Shown here piece after piece: positions 35,384-48,800 of a stretch of DNA of 64,000 nt. The DNA lies in contig NC_092316.1 in assembly GCF_036785885.1 (NCBI RefSeq), positions 48,741,001-48,805,000 on the forward strand. The letters are read 5' to 3'. The notes beneath the pieces were generated by a model. It had not been told where the DNA came from. It did not search any database and saw only the letters and a list, made by a program, of their open reading frames with translations. Both the position numbers and the translations under genes were made by a program. The DNA is from Coffea arabica. Lineage: Eukaryota > Streptophyta > Magnoliopsida > Gentianales > Rubiaceae. Positions within the stretch are counted from its first letter, which is position 1, and every line of letters starts with the position of its first letter.

Positions 35384-35760
35384 TCTATACTATATACAAA
35401 GGAAATGAGGATTTTTTGGTTTAAACAATATTTTATCGCTTTATATCCATTCTAAACTACTTCCATAACTACTAAGTACTAATATGTCCTTCAACCAAGT
35501 AAAATGTATTTCTTGTTGTTTTATTTTTTTAATTTATTTAATAAATCTTAATTTTTATAAGCAACTACCAGTTGTGGTTGTGGATTATACCAAATAACTA
35601 TTTGTTTATACATTTTACTTTGGCAAATTTTCTTCATAGCTATTGTAAAAATATCGAGCCAATTATCTTACAAATGATTTCAACAAGTGTACTATAAAAA
35701 TGTTTTACAAATATATTTTTGGTTAGTTGCACGCATATTTGTGTATGCCTCAAACACTAG
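35384..35760 (+). mobile_element. Candidate nested short Helitron (377 bp)
   Basis: It begins A|TCTATACTATATACAAAGG and ends in a hairpin region (GCATA-TTTGTG-TATGC) followed by CTCAAACA and CTAG at 35757-35760. Both ends fit a non-autonomous Helitron. The base after CTAG is A rather than T, which weakens the call. Confidence 0.45.
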
Positions 35761-36179
35761 ATTAATATAAAGTTTCACGGTCATGAATGATAAGACAGAC
35801 ACAAAGGTCTAGATTATTCATATCTTTTATTACCACAAAAGGCAAGATGGGCTCTATGGCCAATTGTTATAAAATTTGCCTTATAATGAACTCAAGAAGC
35901 AAAATTTGAGCATTTGAGCCGATTCCAATTTAGTTTTGTTTGAAAGCCACAACATGCAAAGTGATATAAGAACTTTGAACTGCAATAAAAAGCAAAAAGG
36001 TGGTGCAAGAACCATTCTCAACTTGGTTTAAATTTGACAATGTAACCCCATAACATAGGGTAACTGTAATCATAGGGTAACTGTAAGAGGGCCAAAATCT
36101 GTTCCATTGACAAGTTCATAAGTGGAGGTGAAATAAAAAATATGTATATCGAATAATATCATATTTCCTAAACGAATTA

Positions 36180-36662
36180 AATGAGGACATCCAGAATAAA
36201 ATCAGCACATCCATACTTACTGAGTACTTGCTCATCGGAAAATCTTCTGCTAACATCTTTGCTACGCATTATTCTAAGCAAATCCTTGACTTCTGGAGAT
36301 AGTGAATTGAACACTGTCGTAGGAAACCTCTCATTTGCCCTGGGAACAGCCTCAACAATCTCTGGGGCTGAATCACCAGAGAATGGTGGAAATCCAGCCA
36401 GCATTATGTGCTAGATCACACCACCACTCCACACATCAACCTTTTCATCATAATGTCTAACAGCTACCACCTCAGAGGCCACATAATAATGAGCCCCCAC
36501 TACTCCAGATATTAGTTGTCCATCATCAAGGAATTCTGCGGAGCCAAAATCAGCTAGCTTAAGCTCATTCCAGTTATTAATAGTATATTATCAGGCTTGA
36601 TGTCGCAATGGACCATCCGTAGGTGGTGACAATGTGCTATTGCCTCCATCAATGGTCTCTGT
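36180..36662 (-). pseudogene. Captured PEP-carboxylase-kinase-like (PPCK) gene fragment
   Basis: Read on the minus strand, the piece holds the C-terminal half of a small Ser/Thr kinase. It has RPLMEAIAHCHHLRMVHCDI then KPDN (catalytic loop, HCD instead of HRD), LADFGSAEFLDDGQLISGVV (activation loop with the DFGSAE typical of PPCK), YYVASEVV and YDEKVDVWSGGVI. After these come MLAGFPPFSGDSAPEIVEAV and VKDLL…KDVSRRFSDEQVL. Lesions are a one-base shift near 36585, a TAG at 36411-36413, and Ser for Pro in the APE motif. The left side ends at a splice acceptor (CTACAG, about 36663) and the right side at a donor (GTAAGTATGG, about 36214), so genomic DNA with introns was taken up, not cDNA. It lies inside the Helitron upstream of its Rep gene, in the opposite orientation. 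Confidence 0.72.
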
Positions 36663-37279
36663 AGATGATTAGAAAATGGCCATGAAAATATAATTTTGCT
36701 GATGGGAATAGTAAAATGACAACATTAGTATAGTTGGCATTGTTCATAAGATGCTAAAGTTAACACCAACTTAAATGCCACCGAGTAGTATATTCAAAGC
36801 GTCACGAATATATCCTTTTTGCCAGATTTAAACAATTGTATAAGAGAATCCACTACAGCCCTTACTCCCAGCCGCTCAGAACTCCCACTAAATCTAACTC
36901 TGAAGGATCCAGCCTACCCCACCGTCCACTTTCCTACTCACCCTTTGGTCTGGACAACATGTACTTTATTATTTCTGAACTAGAGACCAAGTAAACGTAA
37001 AGGCTGTGAAGGGGATGGATAGGCATAGGCCAGATTAGATGTCTTGGCTAGATATCTGATTTACTACTGAACTTGATACATATCTGTTGATTGTTATGCT
37101 TAAACATTCAGAAATATGATTTATCTGTGTGATCTTGTGCCTTGATTGTTATCTAGGATAGCGAATTTTTAAATAATATGTGATGGCGGACATTTTTGCT
37201 GTTATTATTAATACCTTTATTATAAAAGGCATTTTACCCCCAGGAAAACCTTTAGGATGCATAATTATCGCAGTTTAAA

Positions 37280-40200
37280 ATGAGTACACTAAGTAAAGAT
37301 AACAAGTTGGAAGAGCAAAAGCGACGACGAAATGAGAGAGCAAGGGCTAAATATGCATCATTGTCTGAAGAAGAAAAAGAGCGACAGCGACAAAAACGCC
37401 GAGATGCTTATAAGAGAAGAAAACAACAGGCCTGTGAGGATGAAGCTAGAAGGTTGTTATTACAGCAACCTTTAGAAGTGAACGATGGAGACCAACAGAA
37501 CAGTAGACCTTGTTATACAGGTAGTATGACTTTAAATAAGAAGAGATAATCCCTAAGATACGTTTGACCAGGCCAACAAATGTTAATACATTATTTTTTA
37601 GATACACGTGACCCTTGTGGAACAAGCTGCACACAAACATCTCATGTAACTGAGACTCCAAACAACTGCCCAGGTTTGCAGATTATAATCTGGATCAATT
37701 CCAGCACTAAATGAAACCCTAATGTATTATTGAAACCCAAGGCTGATGTTTTATACATACATATATAGGCGCAGCCCCAAATCTTTGCTGTCAGGCCCCC
37801 TGTCGACATGCAGACACACATAAAACCTCAGGTTGATCCGCAGTTAGTAACTTAAAAGCTTTAGTATAATTCCAACTTATATTCCACATATCCTATGTTA
37901 ATTGTATTCAAAATTGACACTTATAGATCAACCGGTGATATGCAGTAGCTGTACTGCCCTGTTGACAGATGCTATCAATGATTTACCAAGGGTAACTATA
38001 GGTGAAGGTAACACTCTAATACAAAGTAGTTACCTATTCTATGATAAATTACATTCTAAAATAGTAATCAATTGCAATTGTTGATATAGGATCTTCATCT
38101 TCATCGACTGTGAACACTCAGAAACCCTCCACTCAGAGGAAGATATTGAACCAGATGACAGGTTAAAATTTTCAGATATAGAAAGCACCCTGCATTTTAT
38201 ACATATACCCAGAAAACTAAACGTTAATAAGAATGAGTTGTTTCTAACTATATCAAAATTATTGATTAGTGCCAGCTTCTGCAACGAACAAAGAAACTAC
38301 AAAAAAAAGGCGGTCTGGACGACATAAACAAGGTAAATAAACATGTAAGAAAAGTGTCTAAATTGGCTAAATATAAGCGCCTAAATCAAATTTTATTAAA
38401 TGTAGGCAGCTCTGTGACCAGAGGAACTGAATTGTTATCCTCCGTTATCTTAGAAGCTGATACTTTACCTGAAGTTGATGACTGTAAGTATTGCGGGGCG
38501 AAAAAATTCTTTTCAGAGACTGCTAATTTTTGCTGCTCAGATGGAGAGGTAGTGTTGAAAGAAAATAAGCTTCCAGACATATTGATTGAATTGTTCACGG
38601 GGAAAACTGAAGAAGCTTTGTGTTTTAGGACATATGTAAGAACCTATAACAACATGTTTGCCTTTACGTCATTTGGGGTTCACTATGACAAGTCATTATG
38701 TAAGAGGACAAATGGGATATATACATTCAAGATACAGGGACAGACTTATCACTACATTAATCAACTTATACCTCATGGAGGGTCGGGGATGTTCTTACAA
38801 CTATATTTCCATGACACTGAACATGAGCTTGCAAATCGAATGGCATTTTCTGCAAAACTCAGTGAGACCGTGGTCTTAAAGCTCATAGAAGTGATGAAAA
38901 ATAACCCGTATGCTTGCTTCTTTCGTAGTCTGCGTCATGTCCCTAATTTAGAATCCCATCAAATAGTTCTCAAAACCCATTGTGATAGTGATCAAAGGGT
39001 GTTTAACAAGCCCACTGTATCTCAAGTAGCAGCGCTTTGGGTAGAGGGTGAAGGTGCGGAGCAAACATATTCGAGGCATATTCAAGTATACACTAATGGT
39101 GGAGAAAGCCGTAGAGTTCAATACTATTATGGTTGTTACGACCCTTTGCAGTATCCATTATTATTTCCCTTAGGTGAAACAGGGTGGCAACCAGGAATTA
39201 GGAGATCAGGGACTGGGAACCCAAAAAAACGAAAGAGATGTCCTAAACATTATACGGATAATGCAACTTTACAGAGCTTCAGATCTGCCGATGAAATGAT
39301 ACAATCTGAGGAACAAGGTCAGTGAAACAGCCAATATTAAAATTTTATCTATTACCACTACATTTCAGGCAAGTAACTAAAGGTAACTTTTGACATTTTT
39401 TGCATCAGCTTTCAGCCAATTTGAAGACTCAAAAGAATATGTGTCGATGAGGGAATATTATGCATATAGGTTTCAGATGAGAAAACAAAATACACCTGGT
39501 ATTTTGAACACTGCTCGAGCATTCCAACAGTATGTAGTCGACATGTACGTGAAAATAGAAACACAAAGACTTGACTTCCATAGAAAGAGACAAAAATTAA
39601 TAAGAACTGAACAGCTCCAAGGAGTAATGGACTCTGTTGTTGAAGGGGAGTCTAAGGGTTCGAACGTTGGCCAACGAGTGATCTTGCCTGCTTCATTTAT
39701 AGGAGGACCTCGAGATATGAAAAGACGTTATGTTGATGCCATGAGCTTGGTACAAAAGTATGGAAAGCCTGACCTCTTTTTGACAATGATTTGTAATCCT
39801 TCATGGCCAGAAATTAAAAAAAATATGCTGCCAACAGATGAATCACAAAATAGAGTTGATCTATGTGCTAGAGTGTTCCATGCAAAACTTGAATTACTGA
39901 AAGAAGAGCTCTTTAAAAAAGGAATTTTTGGAAAAGTTGCAGCTTATACCTATGTTGTAGAATTCCAAAAACGTGGATTACCCCATGCTCATTTCCTTAT
40001 CATTTTACACCCTGCTTCAAAACTTTATTCAACAGAATCATATGATCAAATTGTATCTGCTGAATTACCTGATCCGGTGGAACAGAAGCATTTATTTAAA
40101 ATGGTCCGGAAACATATGATACATGGTCCATGTGGTGACAAAAAGCCTGAAAATGTTTGTATGCAAGGAACTACCACCAAAAAATGTAAGAACAAATACC

Positions 40201-42743
40201 CTAAAGATTGGGCAGAGAAGACATTGCATGGGGAAAACTCTTATCCAACTTATAGACGACGAAATAATGGAAGAAAAGTCTTTGTACGAGGTCATGAGTT
40301 GGACAATAAATGGGTTGTCCCATACAATGCATATCTTCTAGCAAAATTTAATTGCCACATTAATGTAGAAATCTGCTCAACAATAAAAGTGGTGAAATAT
40401 ACATACAAATACATATACAAGGGTCATGACAAAATTCATTTCTTTGTCAATTCTGAAGCTAAATCTTCTGAAATAGATGAAATCAAAGAGTATCAGGCAG
40501 CAAGGTGGGTTTCCCCGATAGAGGCAATTTGGCGAATTTATAGATTTCCCTTGTTTGATATACATCCTGCAGTCATCCATCTTCAACTCCACTTAGAAAA
40601 TTATCAGTCATTAACTTTTAAAAATGATGCTGATCTTCGAGATTTGATGAAAAACAAGCATGCAAAAAAAAGTATGTTGACTGAGTTTTTTAGAATGAAT
40701 GCTACTGATGAAACAGCAAAGAAGCTAAAATGCACCTACAAAGAATTCCCTGAATACTTTGTATGGTACCCTGGGAAAAAGTTGTGGGAGGTTAGAAAAC
40801 AAAGAGACTGCATTGGGAGAGTAGTGATTGCAAACCCAACAGAGGGAGAGCGATATTTCTTAAGGCTGCTGTTGCTAAATGTGAAAGGGCCTAAGTCATT
40901 TGCTGACTTGAAATCATTCAATGGAGTTTGTGTGACCACATTTAGAGAGGCTGCAATCATGAGGGGTTTATTTGAGTCAAACAATCCTCAAGAGCAATGT
41001 CTAGAAGAGGCAGCCTTGTTTCACATGCCTTACAGTTTTAGGAGGTTATTTGCTACATTATTAGTCTATTTCCCTCCTGCTGATGCCAGATCATTATGGT
41101 TGAAGTTTAAAGGCTCCATGTCAGAGGATTTTGCTAGATTACCCTACCTAACTACTGAGGAAAAGGAGCACAGGGTCCTTCATGAAATCAACAAATTTTT
41201 AGAGTCAATGGGAAAGAACATCAATACATATTCTTTAGTTCATAGAGTGCTGAAATTTGATCAGGCTGGAAAAAGTACACGAGATACAATGAGTGAAATG
41301 AGCATAAAAGTCACAGAAAATGATATATCTGCAATATCATTATTAAATAAGGAGCAGAAAGTAGCATTTAATTTGATCATTGAAGCTGTCTTTGTGAAAA
41401 GTAAGGGTTGCTTTTTCGTTGATGGCCCTGGGGGAACAGGGAAAACATTTCTATATAGAGCATTATTAGCAGAAGTGAGATCAAAAGGATACATAGCATT
41501 AGCCACTGCTTCATGTGGAGTTGCAGCAGCTATACTTCCAGGAGGTCGAACTGCACATTCCCGTTTCAAAATTCCGCTAGACATGAACCCAAATAAGATG
41601 TGCAAAGTGAGCAAACAAAGTTCATTAGCAAAGTTACTGCAACGGGCAAAATTAATAATTTGGGATGAAGCACCGATGGCACATAAAGCTGGAATTGAGG
41701 GAGTTGATAAATTATTCAGGGATCTAATGGACAGCTCTGAGATTTTTGGATCAAAGGTCATTGTTTTTGGAGGAGATTTCAGACAAGTATTACCAGTTGT
41801 TGTTAGAGGATCAAAATCTGATTTTGTTCAGTCCAGTTTAATAACATCTTATATCTGGCCCGAACTCCAAAAGATACAATTGAAAGAAAATATGAGAGCA
41901 AAATCAGACCCCAATTTTACAGAATATCTTCTTCGTATCGGCAATGGAACTGAACCAGTTGTATATGATGAAAATGTTGAGATTCCTGCAAAAATGCTTA
42001 TCAGATATACCACTGAAGAAGAATCTTTAACTGCTCTAATCAACACAGTGTATCCAGATTTTTCAATTTTTGCTGGCAGCAATTATTTGGGAATCAATAG
42101 AGCTATCCTTACTACAAAAAATGATTTCGTAGATGAGATCAATGATACCTTGATCCAAAACTTCCCAGGAGATTCTTTTGATTATATCAGCCGTGACACA
42201 TGTTTAGATCCTTCTCAACAAGCAATTCTGGAAGATTTCATAAACAGCCTCACGCCTAATGGTTTACCTCCCCATCGATTAACTCTAAAGCAAAATACAC
42301 CAATTATGCTGCTTCGGAACATTGATCCACCTGAGGGACTATGTAATGGCACTAGACTTGTATGTAGATCATTAAAATCTAATGTAATAGATGCTATTAT
42401 AAGCTCAGGTGAATTCAGTGGAAAACAAGTCTTTCTCCATAGGATTTGCTTTAGAGTTGAAGATGATCCAAATTGTCCAATCTCTTTTGAAAGGATACAA
42501 TTTCCTGTAAGGCTTTGTTTTGCAATGACTATCAACAAAGCTCAGGGACAAACTTTAGACTTTGTTGGTATTTATCTTCGTGAGCCTGTATTTTCACATG
42601 GCCAGCTTTATGTTGCCATTTCAAGAGCTAAAAATAGCAATTCTGTCAAGATCCTGATACGTCCTCCTATACATGATATTACCTTGGACAGTTTGACTGC
42701 AAATATAGTCTACCAAGAAGTTTTGCACTTAGCAAATGCATAG
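37280..42743 (+). CDS. Helitron Rep/PIF1 helicase (RepHel), multi-exon
   Basis: This is the transposase: the Rep part nicks DNA through an HUH site and tyrosines, and the PIF1-type helicase unwinds it. Predicted exons are 37280-37520, 37602-37673, 37927-38007, 38090-38161, 38276-38332 or longer, a long exon to 39317, and 39409-42743. The first four junctions all keep phase 1, and the 39318-39408 intron joins EEQ to AFSQF in frame. The N-terminus is basic (EQKRRRNERARAKY). Rep motifs include RGLPHAHFLIIL (HUH, near 39975-40005) and KYTYKYIYKGHD (tyrosine pair, near 40395). Helicase motifs are Walker A GPGGTGKT (41424-41447), IIWDEAPM, GGDFRQVLPVV and AMTINKAQGQT. The two large exons have no stop. 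One phase problem remains near an A8 tract at 38301-38308. Confidence 0.93.
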
Positions 42744-42851
42744 TCTTATTAAACATATTGTTTAAATGCACCTGCTGTATATACATCATCCCCCAATATT
42801 ATACTAACATAGTTATTTTCCCAGCTATTTGCAGCAATACTGCAGAGAAAA
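42744..42851. other. Spacer between RepHel and the RPA-like gene
   Basis: A 108-bp AT-rich gap that should hold the RepHel 3' end and the start of the RPA-like transcript. Both genes point right. Confidence 0.5.
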
Positions 42852-45800
42852 ATGGACAGCAACTTGGTTCGGTTCTATGAGATCAGCCCAGAGTTAAGTG
42901 ACTGGACTACAATTGGCCAAGTCCTGGAGAAGCAAAAACCTCAAACTTCAAGGAAAGGAACTACATATCAGAAACTGGTCTTTGTTGATGCTGAGGTAAT
43001 AGTTAGGCATCTACAATTATTTATTTTTATGTTACTCTGTCCTGTTCACAATTTCATTTCTACATACCAATAACCCAAGATTTTAGCTTACAATCATAAA
43101 ACTAATTTTGATTTGCTGTATAATGGATCTCACTCTAGAATTTGTTCAGCCTTATCGTACACGAACAGTAGCAAAAAACCCAAAAACTGCATGCTCAAGT
43201 TCTCCAGTTTATGTAGCTCCTGCTATGACCTTTCTGATTATTCATTTTCCCTTTTCCATACTCAACTGTGTTTTAATTAAAAATGCTAAGTCAGGTGCTT
43301 AACTTCAAGACTTCCTGAAATGTCATCATAATTTGTGTTCCTAGAATATTAACTTCAAGACTTCATGAAAGGGTGCAACTTCAATTTATTCTGGGTAATA
43401 GCTGCCAAAATTATCCCTTTTGTGACCATCCCCAGATCTAACCTCCTACTGTGATTTTGTATGAACATATAGTTCGTTTCCCCTCTTTAATTATCAGTTT
43501 TAGAACCTTTTTGCTATTGTACATTACTTATCATTAAATTCTGCTTCCACCATTAATTGATGTGTAAGATTTTGTCTGCCGGATCAGAAGAATACGTAAC
43601 TGAAATAAATAAAGCACCAAGTTAAACGCTAAAAAAAGGAAAAGGGATCACAATCTCAGTTCCCGTAATTTGTTGTTATACCTTTATGTTATGCTTCATA
43701 TATACTATCACTTTCTCATGTAACTGGAAACAGTTTTGATATTCAATGCTGCTTTTTGGTAGTACAAAAAAACGGTCTGAAAATGCCCATAGGAAGTTGT
43801 AGGTTGTAACTACCATATGGGACAAGAGAAGATACAGACACAGTAGGGAAGCAGTGGGGGGGACTCAGGATAACGGCATTATGGACTTAGGAGGACGCAT
43901 AGTGAAATCTATATAGCCAACTATCGTAGCACTAGCCATGAAATGAAATGAATTATAGTTTCTTTTTGTGCCTAGGAGAAAGTGCTAATGCAGTGAAAAG
44001 CATTTGGTTGGCTCATGCTGCATTGAGATTTGTGTTATGTGTGTACGTGTGTTTTGATTTCATCCATCACTACTGGACCTACTGTGGATATATGTGTACT
44101 ATCTCGACTACTGATCATATTCAGCAGGTCCTCCATTTCTATTCTCTTCTTCTCCTCTTTGCCTGTCTACCCTTTACTCTGTCTTTTTGCTTCTCTACCG
44201 GCTGCTGCAGTTGCAGCTGTTTCTCATTCAGTTGGCCTTTCTGCCATTTGACCTACTTTGCGCTCAGTTCGTGTTACTCTTCTCCTGGTTTATGCTTTTA
44301 GTGGATATCTACTTTCTGGAAATAACTGTTTCACATGTTTGATAGGTTCTGCTATATATAGTATCTGCCTTTGCTCTTTAATAGGATTTTTGGGTCGCGT
44401 CTGATTCTTAATTCTTGGATACCAAACCATTCATGCTCCATTTCTTGTTTATTTGAGTTGACAGCGTGGTCCTTAGGCTGTTGGTATCATTCCTTCTCTA
44501 ATCACTCATTACAGGAGGTACTTTATGGGGGTTGTTGTGCTCATCACCTGTTTTGTGTGCTTAGATACTATTTTCTTTAAAGACACCATACAAAAGTCTA
44601 CAAGAATGTCTTTTCTTTCTATTGCCTACATATTTCTTATTTTCCATTATTCAGCTAAAGATAGAGCTTTCAACTTGACTTCCCGCTGTTCTTTAGCCTG
44701 TTATCTTTGTAATTGTTAAAAAGAGAAGTTTGTGACTTGAAGAGATTGTGTTTTCGTCCTCCCACTGTTGTAAGTCTGAGTCAGGATTTTGCCACTGCTT
44801 TTCATACGGATGGATAATGCAGCTTTAGTTATCTTGTTACACCCCCCACCAAAAACCCAGAAAAAAAAACACCAAAACTTCTCCCTCAGAAAAATGGTCC
44901 ATAAAAGGACTAGCAATTCATCTACTCAGGATGTATCATTTTTCACCATCTTGTGTTGTTTGTTTTTCGATTTGTGCATGTATTTCTTATTTTACTCAAA
45001 AGAAATATCTTGCATAAGGTGGTGATCCTTTAATTTTGCATTGTTGGACAACATGCTGCAGCTTTCGTCTTGGCAAGCTTATGTTCTTATATGGCACAAA
45101 TCCCTGCATGTGCATTTGGCAGTTGATGCCATGACTACCTCAAGATAGGATTCAAATCATTCCGAGGGATATTTGAATAGTTAAATAGTTCATAAAGATC
45201 AGTTCTGACACTCGAGAACACAATTGAGACTTGTTTGAAATAGCTACATTACCAAATCTTCCTTGTTAAATGTGACTACTATTCATATAATGTTTACGCC
45301 ATGACTTGCTTATGGCGACAATCGATCTCGCTAAAGGCTAATCAACTAAACTTTGAGGACATGATTCTCATTTCTTATGTATGAAATACCTCCTCAATTC
45401 CTTTTGCATCTTGACGAAACTTTACTTTCTTATTTTCTGAGTATGTTACTTCCATGTGGAACATGAGATCTTATTCGTACCTTGGCTTCCATTGCTCTGC
45501 CCTTATATTTTGACCTCAATAATCCTTTTTCTTCGCCTTTCCTGCAGTAATATTATACTGTTATCCTTGTTATTAGGTTGATAGAACGCAATCAGAAAAT
45601 GAATCACAGATATAATCAACATAATAGTCACTGAACTTATTTCCAATCTTTTACATGCATAATGATGCTGTGTGATTCATTTTTCCAAGATACTTATCAC
45701 CTTTCCAAGATACTGGTTTAGGCATATTGCTTGGGTAGAATAAAAAGCTTAAACTTGGTTATGCTGTAGTTTCATTGACCAAGTCCATGAACATAGCAGT

Positions 45801-48800
45801 AACTTGTGCTTGTGCTAAATACTTTGTCTCCTGTAAACGACATGTGACGCAATGCCAGCCATTGTACTTTCTACAGAGGTTCTTAAAAATAACTAACCTT
45901 GTGCATAGACTTTGAACTGATATATTCCACTACACCATAACCATTCACAAATGAAAACTTTTCTACTTCAGGGAAGAAAAGCACAGGCAATGATATACGG
46001 TGGTGACATCCATTTTTTCAAGAGACATTTCCAGCCATTCCGTCGATACTATATCTCCAATGCAAAACTTGAGACAGTCCAGCCCAGATATAGTACTTAT
46101 ACCAATGAATATTGCTGGGTTATTGACAATTCAACCGTTGTGCAGCAAGTTCATGAATCGGAGCCTCCGATGCTACCAGATGTCTTCAACTTCAAACCAT
46201 ATGGCAGAATCTACGAGCACATTGACACAGATGAAGAAATAGGTAACATTTGCCCCCTCTCATATTATTTTATAATACATTCATCCGAATAGACAACCTA
46301 TCTCTACTACACAGATCTACTTGGAGTTGCTATACATGTTAACCCAAGGGCCATGAGGGGACCAACACCTACCAGGGAAATAATCATAGTCGATGAAAGG
46401 TACATATTACATCCATCCCATTAAACAAAATAACATTTGATTTTAAATAAACATGGCTAACTTGTACATGTAGCTCCCAACCTCTTGTCTTGACGCTTTG
46501 GGGTGAGCATGAATTTGATGAGGGCCAACAAATAGCTGACATGATCCACACACAACCAATCATTGCTGCTCTAAGAATTAAAGCAACCTCCTATCATAGT
46601 AAGTCTATTCATTTGACTACAGTAATGCTTCTGATTCTCACTATTACATACCGTTGAATATGTTAGGCCCATATTCACCCCAAATATTAATGAAATAAAA
46701 CTATTCTCTGTGACACATAGCTTTGAACCTATCAACCAAGTTTGCAACTTGTATCTTGATCAATCCTCCGACTACTCAAGCAAATGCGCTTCGTACTTGG
46801 TAATGTCAACCTCTAACATCCAGCATAAACTAATAAATGACCTATTCTTAAAGGTCAAACTTTACATCATACCTCCATTACCTAATACATTTTGCCACTT
46901 GCAGGTCAAGCAAAAATCAAGAAGCATTCCTGAAATTCATTGCAGAACGAACATATGCAGATCGCTTAAACCTCCTCCCAGCTCCAGTTGATGATACAGT
47001 TGTCACTATCAAAAGCTTGACAACTACAAATACGGTAACCATATAATCTGCAATACTCATGCAATTTAAAAACCATCTAAACAGCTGTACACCAATTGAA
47101 CAGAAGCGACCATACTGGATAAGGGGAATACCAAACCTACTTGACCGGAGCCAGAAAATGTGGTACAATGCATGCCCTATCTGCTACAAGTACCTTAGAG
47201 CACGGCCGAACTTGGAATTTGACTGCACGTCATGCCACAAACGCATTCGTGTCAGCCCAGGTATATATACTTTTCTACACAGTTACCTTCTTCCAACTTC
47301 ATCATTTAAAATCACCAGCAAACAAACAGCAAAAAATAGCCCAAATGAATTACAACAATGATAGATGAGTTCTGTAATAAGTTTCACTTTTTTATTCTTA
47401 TGCCTTGGGAGAACATATGCTGTGCTTCTTTTCTGTTCCATTTTGCTTGACATCACCTGGTTCATTCTCTTTGCCCGTGAAATCTGGTCATTTTCTCTCC
47501 TTTTTTCCATCTTTTCCCATTATCTGGTTCCCCCCCCCCAAAACAACAAAAAACTCCTTTCTTATCATAATAATAGCTTGCTTGACTTCCTTACCTTCAT
47601 TTTTTTCATTTTATTTTCTGAATTTCCATTTTCTGAATTCCGATATTCAGCAAACTTGATCTATTATAATTATGGTCATGCATACATTTTTGAGCAACTT
47701 ATATTGCCAACATGTTGAGCATATGAGCTATGTGACACTCTTATTTGTGAATCTCTTAATGTGTTCAATTTAGGCAAATCATTTGATTAGATAATGTGGC
47801 TCATGCTATCTTGTTTTCGTTTCTATAATTCCAGAAGTTTGTACATTTTGGAATTTGGTATCAAGTGAATGTGAATTTTGAACCAAATTAGTCTTAATTT
47901 GATAAACGATATCTCGGACTTATTAATGGGTTTATTGGCTATCTTACTCTGTGAACGATAAATGTCAATAAATTCTTATTTGTTGGTTGAAATATCAGCG
48001 AGTTGGAACTGCAAGACTAAAGCCTGGTATGTCTAGACATGTTTCTGGATTAAATAGGGAGAGGAGATAAAAATGTTTCTGGATTCATTTGGCTCTTAAA
48101 TAATGAATGATGTCACTCAGTTTCCCTTACATTAAGCATGCATATACAAATTATAGTGCAGGCAATGTATTTGTCACAACTAAATTTACTGGTTACAAGA
48201 GCCAAATGATTCTAAGGCTTTGTAATGCTCCAGAAATGCAACTCAAAATATTTTTCCCTCTTCTCATTCTCATGTTTCAAAAACTCATAACTCATTTTAG
48301 TTTCACTGAAATGGATTGAAGGTTTTCTAAGTTATGCAGACTTACAGAGAAAGAGTTTTGTTAAGCCTACATTTTGTTAATCTGCTGCTTTTGAGGGACC
48401 CATTTTGTTATTCATAGTACTCATTTATAATGTGGATCTGAAGTTACCGCACTTATACTGGAGAAATTGTGCACAATATGTCCTCATGTTCCATATTAAG
48501 TAGTTTAAGTGGTTCCTTCATATCTTTTTCCCCCTTATGTAAACAGGTGCAGACTGACGGTACAACTTATAGATCACACCGGCTCAATCACCCTTGATCT
48601 CAACGGCAATGATGCTGAGCAACTGCTACCTTTCACTATCGCTGAAATCCAAAAGCAAGAGATACAGGTACAAAGACAAATGGCCCCTTAAACACAACTC
48701 AAACTCACTAAATTAATCCATTATTCGCTTATCTTTAAACTTTCATAATCCATTACAGAACAAGCTGGACTGTACCACCATTGAGGATTTTATCAAACAA

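Noticed and set aside
43948..44301. 117-codon frame inside the first intron of the RPA-like gene
   Set aside because: Cys/Phe/Ser-rich translation of a pyrimidine-rich intron; no domain.
47365..47718. 117-codon frame inside the second large intron
   Set aside because: Hydrophobic translation of T-rich DNA, same reason as above.
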